A stretch of 30,012 nucleotides of DNA from Endotrypanum monterogeii (Eukaryota > Euglenozoa > Kinetoplastea > Trypanosomatida > Trypanosomatidae): NCBI GenBank assembly GCA_000333855.2, contig CM007325.1, positions 292,212 to 322,223 of the forward strand, in the 5' to 3' direction. This document shows, in pieces, positions 16,701-25,000 of the stretch (its first letter is position 1; each line of letters opens with the position of its first letter). Below the pieces are notes generated by a model. The model was not told the DNA's origin. It did not search any database and was given only the letters and a program-made list of their open reading frames with translations. Position numbers and translations under genes: made by a program.

Positions 16701-19029
16701 CCAGCCACGTCACGTTGCACCAATCGACGAAGAGGGAACGCTCACGATGTCGAGCCCCGCCTCCCCGCCATCACACGCAGCGTCGCCACTCTCAGAGGTG
16801 GAGCGTGTTCACCTCGCCTTCACACGGCAGCACGCCGAGCATCCTCATCACACACCACCACCACCACCACCACCACCACCCAATGCATGTTGCCTCGCCA
16901 GCCTGCCGCCCTCTGTGCCCTTGCCCTTTGCAGACAACGCCAGAAGCTGCAGCACAAGCATAATGACAAATATTGCTAGGAAACGTTCTGTCACGCAGCC
17001 ACCCCTCCCGTCATTGGAGCTGCCGCCCCAGCGTACCCCATGGATGAGCAAAGAAGATGGTGCCTCCTCTGCGCGGGGCCACAAATCACCGCCTGGGAAC
17101 GAACATTCGGTAGACCGCAAAGAAACTGAGGCCGTAGTGAGCCCAGTGGCCGAGCCCAGCGACGCCCACACAGGGTCGCCCCACTTGGCACCACACACGA
17201 CAACATCAGTCTCATCATCATCTGACAGCGATAGTGCTGCGCTCAGCGGGACAGCGTCGTACTCGGAGAGGTGTCAGACGGACTCACCCTCCCCGCCCCT
17301 CTCACTGCGCGATCAGCACCGCCTGCAGCTGCGCAACCTAGAGCGCCTGCAGCAGACGGAGTCGCTGCGTCGCTGGTCGCCTCAGCGAGGGCACGAGATC
17401 CATGTCTTGAACAACGCGCACAATCCCATGAGTGATGCTGCTCGTGTGCAGACGTTGAGTACGAGTGTGGTGTTGACTGGCGGAGATCCGCCGCAAAGCT
17501 CACAGCCCCCGCGGCACCGCTCACTGGATGCAGCGCGGCGTGGTTTCGGCGGGCGTGAACGGCAGGACTTCTCTTTGCACAGCGACGCCGACTGGCTAAG
17601 GTCAGCCGCAGACGAAAAGCACAGGATAGTCCAAGGAGACAGGAGCAGGCACTCAGGCGGCGCGGAAACGAGATGCAACAGCCCCTTGCCGCGCAGCCCG
17701 CAGTCACACGCACCCTCGTCGACGATGCCCAGCGTAGGGAACAATGCATCGGAAGTCATCTCGTGCCAAACCGCGGCGGCATCGAACATTCTTTTTCCTC
17801 AATGTTTTGCAACGATGCAGTCAAACACGCAGCACCTGGACCATGCTCGCATGACAGACGCTGGCGGGTGTGACCACCCCAGACCGTCCAGTCATCCCCC
17901 AGCAAGTACGACAGGGAGGGAGGAGGAGACAACGAATCGACTCCACGTACTTGGGGCAACGGAGACACACGCCACTCCGGCAATAAACGATGACACAAGG
18001 AACCGGTTGCAACAGCATCGTGGCCGGCAACCGCCACAGTGGCGACAGCAGTGCACTGATTCTATATATGTGACAGAGTCGCGCAGCGTGCTGCACACAT
18101 CCCTCAACCATGAAGTAGAGCTGCCGGATGCACCGGGGTGCGGCGTGGAGGAGGAGACAACTGCACGCAGACCGCCGCCGCAAGAATCGAAGTCATATCT
18201 CATTGCTGCCAACCCGTCGGCCGCAGCCTCCGCTACCACTGACGAGTCGCCAGTCGACCTTTACGAAATAACGCTCTCGGATTCACGGGAAAAAACAGAT
18301 ACAGAGGGAGGTATCCCATTCCACAAGTCTCATCTCTCAGTCACGCAGGCAGCTCACGAGCAACAGTGCTTAGTTTCTCCATCCTCAGACCCCCCCTCTC
18401 CCTCGCCCAAAGCACCTCGGTCTAGCCCGCAGCAGCAGCAGCAGCAGCAGTCCAAAAGGCTGTACGCAATGCAGCCCCGAGGTCGACGCATGCGAATGAA
18501 GCGCGATGAGAACACGGAGACGGAGAACTTTGACGGGGCGACCGCAGCGAAGCTTCCATCCCCACGGATGCGACACACCCCTCCTCCTCCGACTGCCGCT
18601 GCGTCAGCAATCCCAACCACCATCGCCGATGCCTCCACCTCCAGTGTGTCTTCTTATGAAGTATTGGCGTGTACGAAACGCAGCACCCGACGTGAGAGTA
18701 GCCGTTCCTCGAGAACTCGCCGCGGCATTGACGAGGAAGTCGTCGACACCCCCCTATTCTGGCGCAGATCTTCCTCAGAGAGACAGAGCCGGCACCACCA
18801 TTGCTTCGCCTCGCCCTCACCTCGGCCCTCTAGCACCCATAGACACAAGGTTGTCGTGCGTCGCGTTGTGCGTCGGCGCCGATGCGATGTGTTCGTGGAG
18901 GAGGGCGGCAAGCTAGTACACCGTACTCTCATGACGGATACTCCCAATGGTACCGAACGACAGGTACAAGGTCGAGGCAGACGGTCGAGTGGCACCTCCA
19001 GCCGACTCGGCACACGCCTGGAGAGCTGA
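13783..19029 (+). CDS. Very large disordered hypothetical protein (1748 aa)
   Basis: I do not recognise a family. The first ATG after the splice signal opens 1748 uninterrupted codons. The N-terminus (about 1-100) is charged and helical (LEELRRRRREKPLEERARQR). A more ordered region lies at about 282-370, with Trp, Tyr and alternating hydrophobics (LGYELYWPAYITRV, then LRLVVDVVYIVDE). A second is near 476-536 (KSLYMILAGP, then a helix with ALQELEQRWRRLRQ). Beyond this it is mainly Ser/Pro/Thr/Gln-rich disorder, with a proline run near 1023-1032, Gln runs near 639 and 1549-1556, and a short helical segment near 1175-1203 (DQHRLQLRNLERLQQTESLR). The last 60 or so residues are strongly basic (KVVVRRVVRRRRCDVFVEEG) and look less disordered. 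It may be a scaffold or a nucleic-acid or cytoskeleton-binding protein; this is a guess from composition only. Confidence 0.88.
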   Translation: MLSFRDIVATPDDADVLWTSLEELRRRRREKPLEERARQRREEIHPLDKDTEIWGTAEEIAYRREVLNTWAQRYPMLREAVASLATASLSGTAATTSMQTTPRRFTISQTIRRSYPPLWQIPAHTVPSEFFRHDTAMDNVSQQMSTPQGQHAATGAMKDYSADSCLVRILWEALQSTESSLSPPQRVLARWPRGRPTSAKAAAVLRSIRIEERRRDKMSEEVRLQQRREEMHHGCSTAPAILLEDSVTGANSANRPTKCMVEDESYAVPAEGHPGVGGSPSDATEIFLGYELYWPAYITRVRALFTGAACLQDTLHGLDALERYEHFEDVLALALVSPLRLVVDVVYIVDETSEAIGLSIDPVVYVAPTSSDADISLETNRDTDGLQSTSHADLAPPKTASAVAEDACRPLLLPSSLPQVLSDRNYAFTIESMTAENSVEDAGAAAAGGGGGRASLRRTASKGTCVVGEPTVSAAVLRRSALSSSPKSLYMILAGPVSQTHSIVLLRPTPDLVCAARTRALQELEQRWRRLRQSLVVQPEAHEEQTPPMTGSPSPVATTPPPGPTTSLTIRTPTAADALVSYRSLQLPSYVVSMELPGVDTPAPPLIDCSARPDQEPPTKPIGAKCLTEEEMRRQTQLPQQQQQPHDLNGRQRRLPTVSNISRSPDPGLSVAERADSHLSCTMRSPWGTGTSGDEDATPPPAAATPATPRSLHTPRSDRTAKCTNDTTSTLVGGDNPLTTPMSGLRSTRAAAEPQRGDMALRTGGECISLCSPVSPSRRNLQSDCSFTHLDLLHSGPSSERHWVPRAESGTTSVAAQQSQPTVLQVDGFSPLPTHTLGPSSDMDPVGGSAATVARASLTSTLLQPRRSHPHNSDFPEGDDVANSGQSIMFNGMTAYSAILSASVQSIPECQSMTTLQKAGLAANPLWSTRNTGNDAAISERSTGGAVHAATPSGQIKVVASTLPLHPNDLTVAQPRHVAPIDEEGTLTMSSPASPPSHAASPLSEVERVHLAFTRQHAEHPHHTPPPPPPPPPNACCLASLPPSVPLPFADNARSCSTSIMTNIARKRSVTQPPLPSLELPPQRTPWMSKEDGASSARGHKSPPGNEHSVDRKETEAVVSPVAEPSDAHTGSPHLAPHTTTSVSSSSDSDSAALSGTASYSERCQTDSPSPPLSLRDQHRLQLRNLERLQQTESLRRWSPQRGHEIHVLNNAHNPMSDAARVQTLSTSVVLTGGDPPQSSQPPRHRSLDAARRGFGGRERQDFSLHSDADWLRSAADEKHRIVQGDRSRHSGGAETRCNSPLPRSPQSHAPSSTMPSVGNNASEVISCQTAAASNILFPQCFATMQSNTQHLDHARMTDAGGCDHPRPSSHPPASTTGREEETTNRLHVLGATETHATPAINDDTRNRLQQHRGRQPPQWRQQCTDSIYVTESRSVLHTSLNHEVELPDAPGCGVEEETTARRPPPQESKSYLIAANPSAAASATTDESPVDLYEITLSDSREKTDTEGGIPFHKSHLSVTQAAHEQQCLVSPSSDPPSPSPKAPRSSPQQQQQQQSKRLYAMQPRGRRMRMKRDENTETENFDGATAAKLPSPRMRHTPPPPTAAASAIPTTIADASTSSVSSYEVLACTKRSTRRESSRSSRTRRGIDEEVVDTPLFWRRSSSERQSRHHHCFASPSPRPSSTHRHKVVVRRVVRRRRCDVFVEEGGKLVHRTLMTDTPNGTERQVQGRGRRSSGTSSRLGTRLES

Positions 19030-19641
19030 GGGCACTCTCTGGATAAGCCCACGGAGCTCTGATGCGTAGCAACGTCGTCCACGTCAAGCCTTACCTCACC
19101 GCATGCCCTCCTCACCCCTCCCGGTGTTGAAGACTTTGCTCGTTTAATTTTTTTTTTTTTACGGGTGCCTGTCTGTGATCTTCACCTCTCCCCCGCCCCT
19201 CTCTGTACCCCAGCGTGTGTGTGTGTGTGTGTCTCACCGTCTCTGCCCGTCCCCCTCTGCCCTAAGACTCTCGAAAAAAACACACGGTGAGAAAGAAAAA
19301 TGAAGAGCTGCATGCGAATCGAGGGATGAGGAGGAGGGAGACGGCGGCAGCGGCACAAGGGAAGCATACATCATGCACACCCTCCCCACGACTGTTCTCT
19401 CATACCCACAACAACCGGAAAAGCGAACAGGAGATGACATCGAACTGCGCTGCTGCAGTCGTACCTGTGCAGGCCCACTCGATGATTCCCTCACCTCCTC
19501 ACCCCACACACATACACACTGCCCATTAAGGGGGGGGGGGGATGAGGCAATGGGATGAGGTGGGGGCCCTACAGAAGACTTCATCGAAGGGGAGTTACTC
19601 CTGCAAATACGCTTATTGACTACCGGTACATCTGGCAGATA

Positions 19642-19668
19642 TTTATATCTATATTATATAGATATAAA
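19642..19668. other. Perfect 12-bp AT-rich inverted repeat
   Basis: TTTATATCTATA (19642-19653) and TATAGATATAAA (19657-19668) are exact reverse complements around a 3-base loop. It is not part of a simple TA tract, since each arm contains one G or C. Confidence 0.7.
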
Positions 19669-19841
19669 GGAACATACACGCAAGGACACTCATAGACCCC
19701 GGACGGAGCTAAGCGAGGAGGGTGAAAACAGGGATATATGTATTTCGCATGTACAGCCCCATTCGCCTCCTCCGAAACATTTTGACACCAGTGTCCCCTG
19801 CCCGTGGATTCACCCACCCCCACCCCCTTTGTCCTCCCCTG

Positions 19842-19870
19842 GTGTGTGTGTCTCTCTCTCTCTCTCTCTC
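19842..19870. repeat. (GT)n(TC)n microsatellite in a pyrimidine tract
   Basis: GT units pass into ten TC units within a longer pyrimidine-rich region that ends in CCCACAG at 19929. It could itself act as a splice signal. Confidence 0.88.
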
Positions 19871-20124
19871 CCTCCCCCACCCCTCCTTCCTTCCTTTCCC
19901 CACGTGCGCACTGATCAAAACTCCCACAGATGAATCCCAACACGGTCCTCGCATCCCATCACCTCCACCTCCCCCACCCCCTACCGCCATCGCCGGGGCA
20001 CACCGCTCTCACCTCTACTCGGATTGCCAACTCAGCACGAATAGCAGCCGAGCGACGCGCCACCCCTCAACTCGTGAGATACACCACACACTCACACAAT
20101 CACCCTTGACTCACATACATACCC

Positions 20125-20156
<32 letters not shown>

Positions 20157-20163
20157 TTATTTA
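20125..20163. repeat. (AT)n followed by ATTT repeats
   Basis: A 28-base AT tract is followed by tandem ATTT units, giving overlapping ATTTA pentamers just upstream of the probable splice site of the next gene. Confidence 0.88.
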
Positions 20164-20187
20164 CGTATTATTTTTACATAACTAAAG
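20151..20187 (+). promoter_or_regulatory. Possible trans-splice acceptor for the 20245 gene
   Basis: A T-rich stretch (about 20151-20180) ends with the first AG at 20186-20187. The next ATG is at 20245. The tract is T/A rather than pure pyrimidine, so the signal is weaker than the others; AG 19928-19929 after a much better tract is an alternative. Confidence 0.4.
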
Positions 20188-20244
20188 GGTACGACAAAAT
20201 TAAAAAAAGAAAAAAAAACCTGGCCGCAACTAGTAAGATCGATC

Positions 20245-20888
20245 ATGCAACGCGTAAGCTTCGCAGCAGTAGCCGCCTCCATCTCCTCCTCCTGCTCCTC
20301 CTCCTCCTTTCGAGGGCCACCGCGGGGGCGGGGGCAACTCTCCTAACACCGTCGCGCAGCTTCCGCAAGGAACTGTTCGAAGGCCCCCTTGACCTCAAAC
20401 CCGGCGAGCGCAGTGCCCGCAAGGGTCCGCCTGTCGCCCACAGCCTTCCTGTCTACAAGACCACTCACAAATTGCACAGCTCCGTTCGCTGGAAAAATGC
20501 CAACCTTGTAGCCAATGTAGCCGGTGGACAAGACTACCGCCTGCGCGAAACCCAAGGCGAGGGCACCTTTGATGAGACGGGCATGTACCGTGACTGGCTT
20601 TATGGCGATGAGCGGCGCTACGCGAACTACGTTGGCCTGACCCTCGGCGCTCTCGCCATCGCACTGTTCTGGTACACGGTGCGCATGATCGGTTCGGAGA
20701 CGTGGGACATCCCAACCCCAGTGCTGGCCTCCCAACGCAAGAGGCTTGCCAAGGTGGCGGCAGAGGGCGATGTAAATGCTAGCGGCGACGCCTTGGTAGA
20801 AATCGAGGTGCCACCCACAGAAAAAGAAATTCGGCAGGACGCACTGGCAATGCTGAAGCGTCCGACGACAGTGTCCAGGAGCACCTAA
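20245..20888 (+). CDS. Putative mitochondrial single-pass membrane protein with apparent N-terminal frameshift
   Basis: The gene body, from about 20346 to the TAA at 20886-20888, encodes roughly 180 residues of non-repetitive, conserved-looking sequence. It has one membrane span (YVGLTLGALAIALFWYTV), a conserved-looking segment before it (GMYRDWLYGDERRYANY) and a charged tail (PPTEKEIRQDALAML). In this frame there is no ATG between 19749 and 20583. The ATG at 20245, first after the likely acceptor, opens another frame: MQRVSFAAVAASISSS and so on, which looks like a mitochondrial presequence, but it stops at 20344-20346. The two frames would join if one base were missing here between 20245 and 20345, for example in the G-runs at 20324-20328 or 20330-20334. 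An assembly or sequencing error is the simplest explanation; a true frameshift or a start at 20583 are alternatives. The architecture suits a small inner-membrane accessory subunit, but I cannot name it. Confidence 0.65.
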
Positions 20889-20931
20889 TCTATCGTGAGG
20901 AGAAGATGAGAAAAAGAAAAGTGTCTCTCTC

Positions 20932-20955
20932 TGTGTGTGTGTGTGTGTGTGTGTG
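20932..20955. repeat. (TG)n microsatellite
   Basis: A pure TG tract lies about 45 bases after the stop codon of the membrane-protein gene, preceded by a short CT tract. Confidence 0.92.
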
Positions 20956-21951
20956 AATAAACTCGCGTCATGTGTCTATCAAATCGTTGACAAGAATAGG
21001 AGCTATCTGGTAGATGCACAGACAAGAGATTTGAGAATGGGCGAAGAATGTGGTGAGGAGAGTTAGCGTTTGCTTAATGGGTCGATTTGTCTTTTGTCAT
21101 GTGCTGGTGTGTATGGATATGTGTTTTTTTTTTTTTGCGACCACTACCACCCCATCCTCCCTCCCCATCCACCGTCCAGGAGTTGACGCGTCGCTTTGTG
21201 GCAACCTATATAATATGTGACGCCTCGTCCCATTCCTTCACATCACACCAACTTATATATATGTTAAATAAGGCTTTACCCGGCGCCGCGCGTGATGCGA
21301 GGCTACAATGTGGATCAATGCCTTCATCTCTCTCTCCCTTCAACACCATGTCTCACCTCTTTTGTGTGTGTGTGTGTGCGGGTGCATGTATTTTTTCTTT
21401 CCTCCAAACGGCGTTGTGACGTGTGGAGGGAGGGAAAGGGCCCTGAGCGTTTTTTCTGGTCTGCCTGCAAAGAAAAACGATGAAGGACACAGTATGCCCG
21501 CATCCATGTACACACACACACACACACGCACACACACATCGACGAGGACTCGATGTGAGATTCTACGATGGCAGGGGTGGGAGAGGTGAGGGATGCTCTG
21601 AGGTGAAGTTGCACTAACATGAACGCCACCCTCCATCCTACCCACATAGCGTTCCTCCTCCTTATACCTATCCCTCCACACCACTCCTCTCCTCCACCTT
21701 TAGCAGCTACTAGTCACAAGTTGTAAGTGAAAACGAAAACAATAGTGAAGTCGCCTCCGCCCACACATACACATACACGCGGTTGGTAGCGAGAAAGAAG
21801 GGATTAATAAACCCTACGCATTTGCGCCTCATCTGCCCTCGGTCTGTGTCTGTGCAGGTCCATTGATCGCTCTTCTGCGCGTCTGTTCCCCCCCCCCCTT
21901 CTCTCCCCCTCCCTGTCATCATCGAGTATTTCATATTGAGGCTCCTTGACA

Positions 21952-21975
21952 TTTTTTTTTTTGTTGTTGCTACAG
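21952..21975 (+). promoter_or_regulatory. Probable trans-splice acceptor for SF3B3
   Basis: A T-rich run with TTGTTGTTGC ends in TACAG, with AG at 21974-21975. The ATG at 22013 is the first downstream and leaves a 37-base A-rich leader. Confidence 0.7.
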
Positions 21976-22012
21976 GGGAAATAAAGGTAAAAAGAAAATA
22001 TATATATATCGC

Positions 22013-25000
22013 ATGAACCGCAACGGCGCCGCAGAGGGAGGGGATGGCAACGGTGGCATCGACGCCGCCGCCGCTGTTGTGCCTGTGAACGAGACGCTTC
22101 TGTACCACCAGACCCTCATCTCGACACAGAATGTTACCCACGCGATCGAGGGCTCCTTCACGCTCCCGGATGCGAATGACCTCGCTCTGATCCGACACAA
22201 CACCCTCGAGTTATGGCGGCTGTATGCAGAAGACGCGAACGGCGGCGTTGAGTGCATCTGCCGCACCCCGCTGATGTCTGCTGTGTATGCTGCCGTGGCG
22301 GTGCCGACGAGCGCCTCCTCCATGGCGAAGGCTGGAGGAACGAGCAGCGCCTCCTCACCGGTGAGTCATGCTGCCGGCGTACTCGACGACGCATCGACCC
22401 TGGCGCACCGCAGTGGGGTGCACTACCTCGCCGTGACAAGTGAAACGGGATATGTGACGCTGTTGCGATACCAGCTGGACGAGCCGCCGGTGCCGACGCG
22501 CCTGTCCTACGGCGACGACAGCGAGGAAAGACACGACAAAGGTGGGGTGGACAATAATGTCAGTGGCGGTGCCACCATGCTCGTGACCACATCCTTGAAG
22601 GGTCGATTCGTCAAAGTAAGCGAGGTGTGTCTCGGTCGGAGCGGTGCACGCCTCACAGTCCCCGGGGTCCGCATGGCGGTCGATCCCGCTGGAACCGCAC
22701 TGTTCATCACTGCGCTGATGCGCACAAAGACCTTAGTGCCCATCATGCCCAATGAGACGTGGGATCCAGTCAAGAATGCTCACATCCGGGGGGACAACGA
22801 CGACGACACTGACGGTGATGACGACACTGACGGTGATGACGATGGGGAAGACGACGACGATGCTGGGGAGCGCCAGCGCCGCGGTCCGGTGACGGGTCGC
22901 GAGCTTCGAGCTGCGCGGCGCCGACGGGCTGCCAGCGCACGTCGGGCCAACGGCGCCATCAGCCTCGGCACGCCCATCGAGGTGCAGCGTCAGACGGTCC
23001 TGTACTCTGTGTGCGCCCTCGACGGCTACCTCGATCATGCCGTGTTCGCCGTACTTGAGGAGGAAATCAGTGAAGAGCGTGACGGTGCCGCGGCCGTCTC
23101 ATCTCCTAGTGGCCCTGCCAACGCTGCAGCTGCGGCGGAAGCTGGTGGTGGTACGTTTCTCAAAATAAGCAGCAGCAGCAGCAGGCCGGAGGCGACTGTG
23201 CAGCATCACAAACACTTTATCCTCTACGCCTACGTGCCGAGTCTGAAGCAAGTGCAGCGAACGCAGCTTGTGCACGTACCAGCAACAGCACATCGACTCA
23301 TAGCCGTCCCTGCGGCGCCGTACGGCCCAGGGGGCGTCCTAGTGTGCACCGACACAGAGCTGATCTGGTACGACGTGTCTGCCTCACAGCAGCAGCAACA
23401 GCAGCAGAGCTCCGCCGGGACGTCGAGCGGCCGCGTCGGTGTCTTCAAGTGCACCTACGCCTTTCCCCGCCGTCTAGACTGCACGGAGACACTGTACGAC
23501 CCGTCCATCATCCAACACACACTGACGTGCTTCGGTCGCCGCTTTTTTATGCTCCTACAAGACGAGCATGGGGATCTTTTCCGCGTTTTCTTGGAAGCAG
23601 GTGACGTGCAGCGCGCCTACGAAGCGCTGCGGACTCGTGAGTTGGCGCAGGCGAACCCCGAGCTCTTCCTTCAGCAGCAGCTGGCAGCGAACGGCGGCGT
23701 TGCCCCTGCAGCCGCACTACCGCCCGTGCCAAACCCACTCTTCGTGCTCTATTTCGATACACTTCCGCCATCCTCGGCCATGGCGCTTTTCCGGCGCGGC
23801 TTCCTTTTTGTCGGCAGCGAAGCCGGCCCGCTGCATGGTCTATACAAGATCAAGAGCAACGGCTACACGGCAGACCGAGACTACATCGTGAAGCGCGTGC
23901 GGCGAGAGCGGGCATTGCCAATGGCACCACCGACAAAGACAGAAAAGACGGACACTGCCACCAGAAAGAGCAGCGACAGCGGCGACCGCAAGCGTCCACG
24001 CGCGACGGAGGCGGCGACCGCAGCCGTCAAGCCAGAGCCGCAAGACGACCCAACGGCGCCGGTGGCCACCAGCAGCGCCGCATCGTCCATGCCGCCTCCG
24101 CTCCCACGCATTAAGAAGGAGCCCACCGACAGCAACGAAGGCGACGCGGCGTTGGCTGCCCCTGTCACAACCCCCATGGGATCGCCTGCACCGCTAGCCA
24201 CCGCGGGGTCGGCAGCGCCTTTCAAACCCCCCTTGGAGGTCCGCGTCATCAAGGTGTATCAGCCGCATCGCCGCCCACAGCACGTCGCTCAGCTGCAGAG
24301 CTTCCCAAACACACCAGCCATCACCAATTTCACCTCCCACCTCGCCTCGACCACGTCCTCTGCAGCAGCCGCGCCAGACGGTGCCGACCACATGATCGGC
24401 CCAAGTGGTGAGCAGGGGTCGGCGACGGAGCCGTCGAGTGAGCAGGCAGAGATTTACTTCAGCTACCTGGGCGGGAGAGGCGGGGACAGCGTCCTCGTAC
24501 AGGCTCGCTACGGCTACGCTGCGAAGCTGGAGGGTCGTCAGGTCCTCCCGACCGTCTTTAATGTCGTCATTCCCTTGCCCTCTGCGTTATCCATGCAAAC
24601 CCTGACGCGCCAGCAGCAGGCTGCCATCGAAGCCGCGGCAGCGGCAGCGATGAAGCGAAGTGTAGACGATAGGACGCCCAGAAGCACCGGCGGGGCGGCG
24701 GGGCAGCACGCGCAGCGCCTAAAGGCGCTTCGGCAGCTCGCCACGACGGTGAGCAACGCTCGCGATCAAGTGAACACCGACCGAGTGTTGCTGTGTACAC
24801 GTCAGGGCACGACAGTGTACCGCATCGGCAGCACGGTCGAGCAAGACACCCGCTCCTCCTTCATTACCGCAGAGCGGACACTCGCTGCGACGACGCTGCA
24901 ATACGGTTGTGGCTACGTGCAAGTCACCCCGCGTGGTATCAACGTCGTGAGCTGCCCAGACACCGCTCCCGGTAGCAGCGGCCACTTGGACGCGGCTGGC

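Larger units (their letters stand above)
19030..20244. other. 1.2 kb spacer with a 12-bp palindrome and a (GT)(TC)n tract
   Basis: No firm gene is supported. It holds a T12 run near 19149-19160, (GT)n at about 19214-19231, a G11 run near 19531-19541, a perfect 12-bp inverted repeat at 19642-19668, a (GT)n(TC)n tract at 19842-19870 inside a long pyrimidine region ending in AG at 19929, and (AT)n followed by ATTT units at 20125-20163. A 59-codon ORF (19930-20109) starts immediately after that AG but looks like repeat-derived sequence. Confidence 0.65.
20889..22012. other. 1.1 kb spacer
   Basis: No gene is supported. It holds a (TG)n tract at 20932-20955, an AATAAA-like AT segment right after it, a T12 run near 21124-21136, short (GT)n near 21364-21379, (AC)n near 21510-21537, C-runs near 21888-21898 and a T-run at about 21953-21962 that forms part of the SF3B3 splice signal. 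It probably contains the 3' UTR of the previous gene and the SF3B3 leader. Confidence 0.7.

Noticed and set aside
19749..20244. In-frame ATG at 19749 as the start of the membrane-protein gene
   Set aside because: The first residues look presequence-like, but the frame then runs through a TC tract, an AT tract and poly-A. It would also contain two likely splice acceptors, so the open frame here is probably chance.
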